A DNA stretch of 64,000 nucleotides from Gemmatimonadota bacterium (lineage in GTDB: Bacteria; Gemmatimonadota; Gemmatimonadetes; Longimicrobiales; Gaopeijiaceae). Location: the NCBI GenBank assembly GCA_022822325.1, contig JAJEBW010000008.1, positions 1-64,000 on the forward strand, given 5' to 3'. The notes under the pieces are model-generated. The model searched no databases and was not told the origin of the DNA. It worked only from the letters and a program-made list of their open reading frames with translations. Shown here in pieces: positions 19,747 through 28,268 of this stretch (the first letter of the stretch is position 1; the number at the start of each line of letters is the position of its first letter). The position numbers and the translations under genes are program-made.

Positions 19747-22404
19747 TCAGGGAATCAGCGGCCGCGGCCGGGGACGCAGCACGAAGACGCCCTCGTACAT
19801 GCTGGTGACGACCACCGTACCGCTCTCGAAGTAGGGGAAGGCCGTCCAGGCGCCCACGAATCCCGGCGGGTTGTGCTCGTAGGGGGTCGTGTCGAAGAAG
19901 CCGATCTCGACCGGCGCTTCCGGATCGCTGATGTCGAAGAGCCGGAATCCCGCCTGGTAGTTGGCCTGGTACATTCGGTCGCCCTTCACATACAGATTGT
20001 GATCGGTGGCGGCCGTTGTTCCATCCACGCTCCCCACCGGGATCGGGTCGTCCAGCTCCGTAACATCGTAGATGAAGGTGCGGGTCGCGGGCGCGGTTCC
20101 CACGATCTCGTCGAGTTCGTCGTCGAGATAGTAGTAGCGGTGATCGTCGGTGAGCCAGCCCTGGTGGATGTAGGCGACTCCGGGATGGCTCGCGCCGCCG
20201 ATCGGGGTGGGCGTCGCCTTGTCGGTCACATCGACGATCCGGAGCAGGGTCTCGTTGGAGACGAAGCATATCTGGCGGCCCTGGAAGCGCTCGTCGGGGC
20301 CGCGGTAGACCACGCACTGCGCATCGTGAGTGCGGCCGGGCGCGATCAGCCCCACGCTGTCGGTGAAGCAGCCGGCGAAGACGGGGGACTTGGGGTCGCG
20401 CACATCGACCATGTGGAGTCCGCCGCCGCAGCTCTCGCCCCCGCCGCTTGCGCCGACCGGGTAGGCGAAGCCGCTCTCGGCATCCATGACCAGATTGTGG
20501 GCGCTGGCGATCCCCCGGTAGATGGCGTCCGGTTCGAACTCCACGGGCCCGGGAGCAGCGCCCCGCAGCCGCGTCAGATCGAAGACGACCAGGCCGTGAT
20601 CGCCGGCTCCGTCGCCGGTGAAGAAGAGATGGTCGGCGTAGACCTTGAGATCGCGCGCGCCGCTTGGATTGGCCCTGACGACCCCCATGTAGAGCGGCGC
20701 CGCGGGATCGGTCAGATCCACGATCGCCGCGCCCCCCGTCCGCCCCACCAGCGCGTACTCGCGGCCGCTCTCGGGATCGGTCCATCCCCAGAGATCGCTG
20801 ACGCGCTCGTGGGGTTCGGCGCCGATCGCCGCTGCGGGCAGGAAGGCGAGCAGATCGACCCCCTCGCAGGAAAACCCCGCCGCGACGCCCTCCTCGCAGC
20901 GCACCTCGCCATCGGTGACGGCGACCGGACCGCCGCCGGGCCGCAGCCACACGGGATCGCCCCAGGGACCTCCCGGCTCGCGGGTGAGGACCAGCGCCGC
21001 GCCGTAGCCGCCATCGGTTCCGGGGGCTCCGGCGACCGCGATGGTTGCGCCCAGGGCGATCGCCGCGCCAAGGGCCGCGCCGGGTGCGGGAGGGAGGCCG
21101 GGGATGGGAGAGGAAGCGACCTCCCAGAGGCCGTCGCGAAGGAGGAAGCGGTGAAGCGATCCGGTTCCGGAGGCCGAAGCGGGGGCGCCGACCCAGAGCT
21201 CGTCGCCGAGCAGCGCCAGGGTGGCGCCGAAACCGGCGGGGGTTGCGAGGTCGTCCCGGGCGGGATCGTTGGATGATGCCGCGGCGTCGTCCTCGGCCGG
21301 GGTTGCGGTCCCCGCTTCGTCGGCGGCGCCGGAAGAACCGCCCCCGCTCTCGCCCGGCGGCTCCACCGGGCCGGTGGCGGCGATCACCTGCTGCAATCGC
21401 CACTCTCCGCTGTCGAAGCGGCGGTAGGAGTAGACCAGTCCCTCGCCCTGGCGCGCCCCGGGGGCTCCCACGAGCAGACGACTTCCCTCGATGGCGAGCG
21501 ATGCGCCGAAGCGGGCCCCGGCCGCAACCGAATCCGCGCCGTTTTCCCCGGGCGCCAGGGTCACATTCCCCAGCTCGCTCTCCGCGGGGCGGTAGATGTG
21601 GACCTCGCCGGAACCGCTCGCACTCGGCGCTCCGATCAGGGTTTCGTCGCGGCGGAGGGCCATCGCGGCCCCGAAGTCCCCGTACTCGGAGGGTGGGCCG
21701 GGCAGCGGAATGGCGAGCGGCGGTCCCCAGCGTCCGTTTCTGTTCCGGTAGAGATGCACCCCGCCCCCCGCCACCGCGACCGCCGCCCGATCGCGGTCCA
21801 TCGCGACGGTGCGGGCCGGTGGCGAGAGGATTCTCAGCACGGTGGCGAAGTCGGCGGCCGCGCCCCCCGGTCCCCCCGCCCCCCCGCTTCCCCCCGTTCC
21901 GGGCAGCGGCAGTTGCGCTTCGTGCACCAGCTCCCCGCCCCTTTCGCGATAGATGTGCGCGGCGATCGCCATATCCGGATCCGCCGACGCGATCGCCAAC
22001 CGCCCCCCCGCCCTCGCGAGCGACGGGCCGATCCCCAGTCCTCCTTCAGCGGTTCCCGGCGGCGTGACGGTCTCCACGAGCACCCAATCCCCCCCGCGGT
22101 CGCGCTGGAAACGGTGGAGCGCGGCCGGGCCCCGCGCCGGGCCCGTCTTCCCCACGATGACCTCCGCCCCGGCGATCGCGACCATGCGCCCGAAGTCGTC
22201 CTGCGCCCGCGCTTCGTCCGCGAGCCCTCCCATCGCTCCCGCCACACCCGCAGCGGCCACCAGACGCCAACAATCCGCGGACAACGCCGCCCGGTGTCCG
22301 GCCACGGACGACCAGCTCCGCCCGCGCCCCGTTCTTTCGTCGCGTCTCTCGTCGCCGGTGCTGCCGCTTGCGGTTTCCAATATCATCCTGTCGCTTCCAG
22401 GCAT
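19747..22404 (-). CDS. Secreted FG-GAP / LVIVD beta-propeller protein (choice-of-anchor B type)
   Basis: An 885-aa exported protein with two halves. The N-terminal half (about 90-510) has roughly six FG-GAP-like repeats, e.g. FGASLAIEGSRLLVGAPGARQGEGLVYSYR and FGATLALLGDELWVGAPASASGTGSLHRF. The C-terminal half (about 520-880) has LVIVD-type repeats of the choice-of-anchor B family, e.g. GGAAIVDLTDPAAPLYMGVV, KVYADHLFFTGDG and DHNLYVKGDRMYQANYQAGFRLFDISDP. Start at the ATG at 22404 is supported by AGGAG 9 nt upstream; an upstream in-frame ATG (22497) would overlap the divergent gene. A hydrophobic stretch before QDDFGRM (about residues 48-65) is a late signal peptide. Ligand unknown; likely cell-surface or secreted. 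Confidence 0.82.
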   Translation of the reverse strand: MPGSDRMILETASGSTGDERRDERTGRGRSWSSVAGHRAALSADCWRLVAAAGVAGAMGGLADEARAQDDFGRMVAIAGAEVIVGKTGPARGPAALHRFQRDRGGDWVLVETVTPPGTAEGGLGIGPSLARAGGRLAIASADPDMAIAAHIYRERGGELVHEAQLPLPGTGGSGGAGGPGGAAADFATVLRILSPPARTVAMDRDRAAVAVAGGGVHLYRNRNGRWGPPLAIPLPGPPSEYGDFGAAMALRRDETLIGAPSASGSGEVHIYRPAESELGNVTLAPGENGADSVAAGARFGASLAIEGSRLLVGAPGARQGEGLVYSYRRFDSGEWRLQQVIAATGPVEPPGESGGGSSGAADEAGTATPAEDDAAASSNDPARDDLATPAGFGATLALLGDELWVGAPASASGTGSLHRFLLRDGLWEVASSPIPGLPPAPGAALGAAIALGATIAVAGAPGTDGGYGAALVLTREPGGPWGDPVWLRPGGGPVAVTDGEVRCEEGVAAGFSCEGVDLLAFLPAAAIGAEPHERVSDLWGWTDPESGREYALVGRTGGAAIVDLTDPAAPLYMGVVRANPSGARDLKVYADHLFFTGDGAGDHGLVVFDLTRLRGAAPGPVEFEPDAIYRGIASAHNLVMDAESGFAYPVGASGGGESCGGGLHMVDVRDPKSPVFAGCFTDSVGLIAPGRTHDAQCVVYRGPDERFQGRQICFVSNETLLRIVDVTDKATPTPIGGASHPGVAYIHQGWLTDDHRYYYLDDELDEIVGTAPATRTFIYDVTELDDPIPVGSVDGTTAATDHNLYVKGDRMYQANYQAGFRLFDISDPEAPVEIGFFDTTPYEHNPPGFVGAWTAFPYFESGTVVVTSMYEGVFVLRPRPRPLIP

Positions 22405-22488
22405 CGTCTCGCTCTCCTGCGAATCTTCCCGTGCCGGCGCCAAACCGGGGCCGCCGTCGCGCGGCCTGCCCACCATCCGGACCGATCC

Positions 22489-23088
22489 ATGGCCCACATA
22501 CGATACATCCCGGTCACCGAGGCGGAACCCCGTCTGGCCCGACTATACGCCCGCTGCGCCGGCGGCGCGGGCGAACCGGACAACATTCTGCGCATCCATT
22601 CGCTCAATCCGCCCTCGATGCGGCACCACTACGATCTGTACCGCCACCTGATGACCGGTCCTTCGCCGCTGACGCGACTGCAGCGCGAGATGATCGCCGT
22701 GGTGGTCTCCGTCGAGAACGACTGCTTCTACTGAATCAACCATCACGGAGCGGGTCTCCGCAAGATGACCGGATCGCGGGCGCTGGGCGATGCGCTGGCG
22801 CGGGGACGCCGGCCCTCCTCGCTGACGGCGGCGGACCGGGCGATGCTCGCCTATGCGGTCAGGTTGACCGGCGATCCGGGCGGGATGACGGGCGAAGACA
22901 CAGGGGCGCTGCGACGCGCGGGGTTCGATGATCGCGCCATTCTCGACATCTGCCAGGTGACGGCGTACTACAACTATGTCAACCGGCTGGCCGACGGCCT
23001 GGGTGTGGCGCTCGAGGAGGGCTGGACCGACGAAGATTGCACCCTGGCGCCTGCGGAGTTCGCCCAGCGGCGGGAATCGCGTCGGTAG
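22489..23088 (+). CDS. Probable selenoprotein: CMD/peroxidase-related (AhpD-like) enzyme with in-frame TGA at the CxxC site
   Basis: The reading frame runs from ATG 22489 to TAG 23086-23088 with one internal TGA (22732-22734), giving 199 residues if TGA is read as an amino acid. The protein matches the peroxidase-related/carboxymuconolactone-decarboxylase-fold family. The TGA falls exactly where this family has the second Cys of its redox motif: VVSVENDC-F-Y-(TGA)-INHHGAG (C79-x-x-U82). Downstream the family pattern continues without a break (GLRKMTGSRALGDAL, FDDRAILDICQVTAYYNYVNRLADGLGV). Immediately after TGA a hairpin forms: CATC/GATG (22741-22744, 22764-22767), a 1x3 internal loop, CGGAG/CTCCG (22746-22750, 22756-22760), and loop CGGGT with G at its second place, 16 nt after the TGA. 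This fits a bacterial SECIS. Without Sec insertion it would be a truncated 81-aa protein. Divergent from the propeller gene. Confidence 0.8.
22735..22767 (+). promoter_or_regulatory. SECIS-like stem-loop directly after the in-frame TGA
   Basis: A nine-base-pair, two-part stem topped by a five-base loop with G at position 2. The loop begins 17 nt after the TGA, inside the 16-37 nt window known for bacterial SECIS elements bound by SelB. Confidence 0.65.
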
Positions 23089-23096
23089 CGCGACTC

Positions 23097-24482
23097 CTAG
23101 ACGCCCGTCCGCTTCGGAGGACGCCGGGATGGCCGCTTGGGCGGCGACTTGCCTCGCGAAGAGGGGCGCGGCGCCGAACGGGCGGTCGGCCTGGAAGTTC
23201 GTGTGGGCGCGGGCTTTGCCCTGGGTTTCGGCTTCGGCGCCGGCCGGGCCTTCGGCTTCGGCGGCGGCGCGGACCGCACTCGGGGCGGCGGGGTGCGGGT
23301 CGGAGCCGGACGCACCTTCGGGGCCGTTCCGCGCGAGGGCGCCGGCCGCGCGGTGGGACCCCGCGTCGGGACCGAGCGAATCGCGGGCGTCGATGGCCGT
23401 CGCGAGGGCGTGGGCCGGGCAGTCGGCGCCGAGGGCCGGTTCGGAGTCGGCCGGGCAACCCGGGTGGAGGACCGCGTGGAGGTCGGCCGGGTCGAAGGGG
23501 CGGCGGAGCGCGGCGGCGTCGAACGGATCAGCGGCGTGGAGGGCCTGGAGGGCGTCGGCCGCGTCGTGATCGGCGCGGGACGGCGCGAACGGTCCGGGGT
23601 CCGCACCGGCGGCGCGATCTCTTCCGGGCGGGCGCGCACCCTGGGCGGCGCCACCGCTTCGCCGCTTCCCCCGCGCGGCTTCGCGGTCCGCACCGGCGGC
23701 GCGTTCGTGGCCCCGGCCCCCGTGCGTGGCCGCGCGGAACGGGTTCCCCGCACGGCCTCCCCCGCGCCACGGGAGCGGTTTCCGTCCACGTAGCCGCCCC
23801 GGGGCTCGGCGGTTCTCGGCACGGCGCGCGAGACCGGCCGCTCCGGGCCGTTGTCGGTCACATGGATGGGCGCGGGATACTCCTTGTAGCGCGGTCCGTA
23901 GAGGGGGCTGCGCGCGATCGCCCGGCCGCCGCGGTAACGCCGGTCGTAGTCGCGGTAGGGGTCGTCTATGTAGTGCGGACGCCAGGCGTAGCGGTCGTGG
24001 TATCCCCACCCCCAGGGATTGCCCCGGTAGTGCGAGCGCCACAGGTGCGAACGGATGTAGCGGTGCGAGGCCCAACCCAGGAATCCGAAGCGCCACGGGC
24101 TGTGCCAACCGGACCAACCGGGCCAGGCGTAGGCCGGAAAGCCGACCGCGATGTAGCGATGGCAGCTCGCAATGGGGCCGTAGCCAAAGGGGTCGCCGTA
24201 GGACGGACCGAAGAGGAGACCGCCGTAGGGGTCGCTGTACAGGAGACCGCCGCCGTGGTGGAAGGGGTCGCCGAACAGGTAGGACTCGTGGCAGTGCAGG
24301 GGGGTGGCGAGGAGGGGTTGATGGTAGCCGCCCGTCCCGAAGCCGAAGCCCACCGAGAAGTGCAGCGAGAGCTGGGCGGCGGCGGGAGCGGGGGCGACGA
24401 ATCCGCCGGCGGGAAGGAGGAGCGCGGCCGCGGCGACCGCAACGCCGAACCGGTTTCCGTCCATGCACATCTTCAATGCCAT
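23097..24482 (-). CDS. Exported protein with aromatic/His-rich region and long Pro/Arg-rich basic tail
   Basis: Unrecognised 461-aa protein. The start at 24482 is chosen because AGGAG lies 6 nt before it; an ATG two codons upstream touches that site. A signal peptide spans about residues 10-37 (FGVAVAAAALLLPAGGFVAPAPAAA, then QLSL). Residues about 40-200 are rich in Gly, Tyr, Trp, His and Phe (e.g. GWASHRYIRSHLWRSHYRGNPWGWGYHDRY). Residues about 200-461 are a low-complexity, very basic tail with an irregular RPTPSR/RPAPTR repeat. The tail suggests a disordered, polyanion-binding (cell wall, polysaccharide or nucleic acid) function; this is inference. Convergent with the selenoprotein gene, 8 nt apart. 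Confidence 0.65.
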   Translation of the reverse strand: MALKMCMDGNRFGVAVAAAALLLPAGGFVAPAPAAAQLSLHFSVGFGFGTGGYHQPLLATPLHCHESYLFGDPFHHGGGLLYSDPYGGLLFGPSYGDPFGYGPIASCHRYIAVGFPAYAWPGWSGWHSPWRFGFLGWASHRYIRSHLWRSHYRGNPWGWGYHDRYAWRPHYIDDPYRDYDRRYRGGRAIARSPLYGPRYKEYPAPIHVTDNGPERPVSRAVPRTAEPRGGYVDGNRSRGAGEAVRGTRSARPRTGAGATNAPPVRTAKPRGGSGEAVAPPRVRARPEEIAPPVRTPDRSRRPAPITTRPTPSRPSTPLIRSTPPRSAAPSTRPTSTRSSTRVARPTPNRPSAPTARPTPSRRPSTPAIRSVPTRGPTARPAPSRGTAPKVRPAPTRTPPPRVRSAPPPKPKARPAPKPKPRAKPAPTRTSRPTARSAPRPSSRGKSPPKRPSRRPPKRTGV

Positions 24483-24705
24483 TCTCATCTCCTGTTTCCT
24501 CCCTCGTTGGCGTGCGCCGCAACGTGTCCCGGCCCCCTCCGATGCACGGCCCGTGCCGCCCGCGAATCCCCGGCGATTCCGCACATTCCGACCCTCCTTG
24601 CACGGCCATGCCGTCCCCCTTGCGGGACGCACTGGCCAACCGCGGGGACACCATGCCCCGGCGCCCCTGGGCCGGCCGCGGCTCGACGACCGCTCCCGCC
24701 GCCCG

Positions 24706-24849
24706 TCACCGCGACAGCCAACGTTGCAGCGCGAAGAACGCCGCCAGGAGCGCGAAGGGACTCAGAACCAGCAGCAACCGGGCCGGAATCGCCCACCGCT
24801 CCGGCCGCTCGGGAACCCCGCCGGGGGATTCATTCCTGTATTCGCTCAT
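24706..24849 (-). CDS. Small single-span membrane protein (47 aa)
   Basis: A short frame with ATG at 24849 and TGA at 24706-24708. The product begins MSEYRNESPGGVPERPERW and has one strong hydrophobic helix (about residues 21-43, IPARLLLVLSPFALLAAFFALQRW), then LSR. A GGGGGC sequence just upstream may act as ribosome site. It lies divergent from rho and in the same direction as the 461-aa exported protein 223 nt downstream. No homologue is recognised; the clear polar head plus one membrane span supports a real gene. Confidence 0.5.
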   Translation of the reverse strand: MSEYRNESPGGVPERPERWAIPARLLLVLSPFALLAAFFALQRWLSR

Positions 24850-24860
24850 CGCCCCCAAAC

Positions 24861-24889
24861 TTGACGCGCCGCCCGCCTTCCGCAAGGAT
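24861..24889 (+). promoter_or_regulatory. Possible rho promoter
   Basis: TTGACG at 24861-24866, 17-nt spacer, AAGGAT at 24884-24889 (only 3 of 6 matches in the -10). It would give a leader of about 165 nt, in keeping with autoregulated rho genes. Confidence 0.35.
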
Positions 24890-25060
24890 CATCGCATCGG
24901 CTTGCGCGCCGCCACGAGCGCGCGAGGCCGCCCCGCACCGGTCCCCCCGGTCTCTCCGCGGGCGACTCTCCGCATGGCGCATCGCCGGCTCTCCCTCCGC
25001 AGGATTCGTCGTCCGGGAGCGTCCCGGGCCACTCCCCGCAATGTCCGAGGTACCGAAATC

Positions 25061-26314
25061 GTGAACGATCAGGACACGCCCGCCCCGCAGCCAACCCACA
25101 ACGGACCCGCCCGCCGCGGCCCGCCGAAAAAGAAGAAGAAGGGCTACGCGCTCGCCGATCCGAACCGTCCGCCCGGCGATGTCCTCGGCATCCTCGAGGT
25201 GCTTCCCGGCGGATCCGGCTTCGTGCGCCGCCGGGAGACCGGCTACGTGCCCGGCAACGACGACATCTACGTGGGTTCGCGTCTCATCAACCGCTTCGGT
25301 TTGCGCACCGGCGACGAGCTGGCGGGGATCGTGGGGAAGCGTCCGCGCAACGGAAAGAGTCCTCCTCTGCGCTTCCTGGACCGGGTGAATGGCCTGCGCC
25401 CGGACAGCACCGCGAGCCGTCCCGACTTCAACCGCCTGAGCGCCCTCCATCCGCGCCACCAGCTCACCCTGGAGTGCGGCCGCGTCTTCGCCGGCGAAGA
25501 AGACATGACCAACCGGGTGATCGACCTCTTCGCGCCGCTGGGGAAGGGACAGCGCGCGATGATCGTGGCTCCCGCCAAGGCCGGAAAGACGACGGTGCTG
25601 CAGGCGATCGCGGAGGGAATCGCGAGGAACCATCCCGAGTGCGAGCTCATCGTCCTGCTGGTGGACGAGCGCCCGGAGGAGGTGACCGAGATGGAGGCCT
25701 GCGGCTTCGGCGAGGTGATCGCCTCGACCTTCGACCTGACCGCCGAACGCCACTGCCAGGTCGCCGAGATGACGCTGGAGCGTTGCCGTCGCCGGGTGGA
25801 GGCGGGCCGTCATGTGGTGATCATCCTGGATTCGATCACGCGGCTGGCGCGGGCGCACAACACCGTCGAGGCGGGCACCGGCCGCACCCTCTCGGGTGGG
25901 CTCGACGCCAGCTCGCTGGAGAAGCCGAAGCGCTTTCTGGGGAGCGCGCGCCTGATCAAGGAGGACCAGGGAGGCGGCTCCCTCACGATCATCGCCACCG
26001 CGCTGGTGGACACCGGCTCGCGGATGGACCAGGTGATCTTCGAGGAGTTCAAGGGGACGGGAAACAGCGAAATCCTCCTCAGCCGCGAACTCGCCGACCG
26101 CCGCATCTACCCTGCGATCGACATCAAGGCCTCGGCGACGCGCAAGGAGGAGCTGCTCCTCTCGCCCGATGCGCTGCGTCTGTCGCGGGCCATGCGGCGC
26201 CAGCTCTCCGATTCGCTGCCCTCGCAGGCGATGGAGGATCTGTTGCGCGCGATGCGCCAGACGCGCTCCAACGACGAGTTGATTCGGGTCGCGCTCCAGC
26301 GGTTGCAGGGGTGA
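25061..26314 (+). CDS. rho: Transcription termination factor Rho
   Basis: Hexameric RNA-DNA helicase that ends transcription. From the GTG at 25061 (GAGG 11 nt upstream) it has 417 aa, the usual size. A Lys/Pro-rich N-tail (RRGPPKKKKKGYALAD) precedes the cold-shock-like RNA-binding domain (GILEVLPGGSGFVRR to RFLDRVNG). The ATPase core has Walker A APAKAGKTTVL, the VDERPEEVTEM motif, Walker B HVVIILDSITRLARA and the Q/R-loop segments (LDASSLEKPKRFLGSARLIKEDQGGGSLTIIATALVDTGSRMD). The canonical Rho N-terminal helical domain appears to be shortened or replaced by the basic tail. Confidence 0.95.
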   Translation: MNDQDTPAPQPTHNGPARRGPPKKKKKGYALADPNRPPGDVLGILEVLPGGSGFVRRRETGYVPGNDDIYVGSRLINRFGLRTGDELAGIVGKRPRNGKSPPLRFLDRVNGLRPDSTASRPDFNRLSALHPRHQLTLECGRVFAGEEDMTNRVIDLFAPLGKGQRAMIVAPAKAGKTTVLQAIAEGIARNHPECELIVLLVDERPEEVTEMEACGFGEVIASTFDLTAERHCQVAEMTLERCRRRVEAGRHVVIILDSITRLARAHNTVEAGTGRTLSGGLDASSLEKPKRFLGSARLIKEDQGGGSLTIIATALVDTGSRMDQVIFEEFKGTGNSEILLSRELADRRIYPAIDIKASATRKEELLLSPDALRLSRAMRRQLSDSLPSQAMEDLLRAMRQTRSNDELIRVALQRLQG

Positions 26315-26413
26315 GCGCCGCCCTTCGTTGAGGGGGGAAGCCGCTCCCGGGCGCGGTTGCAGCGGCCGCCCTTCAGCGGTTGCAGGCGCGGCCCGCCGCC
26401 CGCGCGGACGGGG

Positions 26414-26983
26414 TCAGCGAGCTTCGGACGGCGGGCGCTCGGCCAGCTCCCGAAGCCGTTCAAGACTTTTTTCCAACTGCTCCCCCTGGGATTCCTCCAT
26501 GTTGCCCGCCGTCCAGCCCAGGAGCGGATTCCATCCCAGATCGGCGCTCTCGGTCCAGGTCACCCGCGAGCCCCCGGCCTCCGGCGCGACCTCGAAGCTG
26601 CCCTCGAAGCGGATCGCGCCCCCCTCCACCTCCACCAGGTAGCGAAGCGAGGCGGGCGGCGACGAGGCCACGATCTCCAGCGAGCCCGCCCCCATCCGCG
26701 GATCGTCCCAGGTGCGGCGCGCTCCCGGTCCCGTCGCGGGCCCCTCCATGCGCGAATCGATTTCGCCCCAGGGGGTCCACCGGTCCCAGGCGGAGAGGTC
26801 GTTCAGGAGGGGAAAGACGAGCTCGGGCGGAGCGTCGATGCGGGCGGCGCGGCAGACCTCGAAGCGGCCCGGCATCAGGATTCCGGCGAGCACGAAGAGC
26901 GCCATCAGGGCGGCCAGGGCGCCGGCGGCGAGAAAGCCCCGGCGGGCGACGCGGCGCGGGACGCGGTCGAGGAGGGAGGGCAT
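26414..26983 (-). CDS. Membrane-anchored START/SRPBCC-fold protein
   Basis: 189 aa. An Arg-rich N-terminus and one membrane helix (about residues 17-36, FLAAGALAALMALFVLAGIL) anchor a SRPBCC (polyketide cyclase-like) domain: RIDAPPELVFPLLNDLSAWDRWTPWGEIDSRMEG, then GSFEVAPEAGGSRVTWTESADLGWNPLLG. Such domains bind lipophilic ligands; no specific ligand can be named. It starts 15 nt after the aminotransferase gene's stop on the same strand, so both are probably cotranscribed. Confidence 0.8.
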   Translation of the reverse strand: MPSLLDRVPRRVARRGFLAAGALAALMALFVLAGILMPGRFEVCRAARIDAPPELVFPLLNDLSAWDRWTPWGEIDSRMEGPATGPGARRTWDDPRMGAGSLEIVASSPPASLRYLVEVEGGAIRFEGSFEVAPEAGGSRVTWTESADLGWNPLLGWTAGNMEESQGEQLEKSLERLRELAERPPSEAR

Positions 26984-26998
26984 GGCCGACCGGCGGCG

Positions 26999-28165
26999 TC
27001 AGACCCGGTTGGCGAAGGCGCGCAACCTGTCCACGGCGGCGCCGAGCGTCTCGGTCCGCTTGCAGAAGGCGAAGCGCACGAGGTGGCCGCCGTCCTGCGG
27101 ACGGTGGTGGAAAGAGGATCCCGGAACCGGCGCGACCCCTCCCTCGCGGGCGAGGAGGCGGCTGAATTCCACATCGTTCAGATCGCTGAGCGCGGAGAAA
27201 TCGGCCATGACGTAGTAGGCGCCCTGGGGCGGTTCGCAGCCGAAGCCGCACTCGCGGAGTCCGGCGCAGAGGAGATCGCGGCGCTCGCGGTAGTCGCGCT
27301 TCATCGTCGCGTAGTAGGCGGGGCCGAGTTCGTTCAGTCCCGCGGCGCAGGCCTCCTGCAGAGGCGCCGGGGCGCCGACGGTGAGGAAGTCGTGGACCTT
27401 GCGGATGGCGTCGTTGAGGGGCGGCGGCGCGACGATGGTGCCGATCCGCCACCCGGTGACGCTGAAGGTCTTGGAGAGTCCGGAGACGACGATCGTGCGG
27501 TCGCGCATCCCGGGGAGCGTCGCCATGGGGATGTGTTCGCCCTCGTACACGATGTGTTCGTAGATCTCGTCGGTGATCGCCAGGACGTCGCGTTCGCGGC
27601 AGATTTCGGCCACGGCGGCCATCTCTTCGGCGTCGAAGACCCGCCCCGAGGGATTGTTGGGGGTGTTGAGGACGATGGCGCGGGTGCGCGGGGTGACCAG
27701 GGCGCGAAGCCGGTCGGGATCGAGACGGAAGCGCGGCGCCTCCAGCGGCAGGAAGACGGGAACGGCGTCGCAGAGGATCGCGTCTGGGCCGTAGTTCTCG
27801 TAGAAGGGCTCCAGGACGACGACCTCTTCCCCCGGATCGATCACCGCCAGCATGACGGCCGCCATCGCCTCGGTGGCGCCGCAGGTGACGGTGATCTCGC
27901 GCTCGGGATCGATCTCCATCCCGTACCATTCGCGGTACTTGCGGGTCAGGGCTGCGCGCAGGGCCGACGTTCCCCAAGTGATGGCGTACTGGTTGACGTC
28001 CGCTCGGATGGCGCGGCAGGCGGCCTCCTTGAGGAGCTCCGGCGCGGGAAAATCCGGAAACCCCTGCGCCAGGTTGATGGCGTCGTGGCGGCGGGCGACC
28101 CGGGTCATCTCCCGGATCACGGACTCGGTGAAGGTGCGGGTGCGGAGCGCAGTGCGGTGTGTCAT
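26999..28165 (-). CDS. Class I/II PLP-dependent aminotransferase
   Basis: 388 aa, fold-type I aminotransferase similar to the methionine/kynurenine/aspartate aminotransferase group (family members deaminate several amino acids). Visible motifs: NLAQGFPDFPAPELL near the N-terminus, the NQYAITWGTSALRAALT segment, NTPNNPSGRVFD, and the PLP-lysine motif VSGLSKTFSVTGWRIG. RFAFCKRTETL near the end carries the carboxylate-binding Arg. The ATG at 28165 is chosen because the family starts there (FTESVIREMTRVARRHDAINLAQG). Divergent from the next gene by 103 nt. Confidence 0.88.
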   Translation of the reverse strand: MTHRTALRTRTFTESVIREMTRVARRHDAINLAQGFPDFPAPELLKEAACRAIRADVNQYAITWGTSALRAALTRKYREWYGMEIDPEREITVTCGATEAMAAVMLAVIDPGEEVVVLEPFYENYGPDAILCDAVPVFLPLEAPRFRLDPDRLRALVTPRTRAIVLNTPNNPSGRVFDAEEMAAVAEICRERDVLAITDEIYEHIVYEGEHIPMATLPGMRDRTIVVSGLSKTFSVTGWRIGTIVAPPPLNDAIRKVHDFLTVGAPAPLQEACAAGLNELGPAYYATMKRDYRERRDLLCAGLRECGFGCEPPQGAYYVMADFSALSDLNDVEFSRLLAREGGVAPVPGSSFHHRPQDGGHLVRFAFCKRTETLGAAVDRLRAFANRV

Positions 28166-28268
28166 GGCCAGAGACGCTACCGAGGATTCGGCGGCGGGGC
28201 AAGGCCGGGGCGGGGGCGGCGGGGCGGCCTCCTTGACGAAGCGCGCCGCGTCGGGAATGTTGTATCCC

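Noticed and set aside
22765..23088. Separate 107-aa gene starting at ATG 22765
   Set aside because: It is in frame with the upstream 81-codon part, the family fold spans both, and the only break is one TGA. Read as one gene with Sec.
24485..24796. 103-aa minus-strand frame
   Set aside because: Overlaps the 47-aa membrane protein in another frame and is Gly/Arg-rich with no feature of a real protein.
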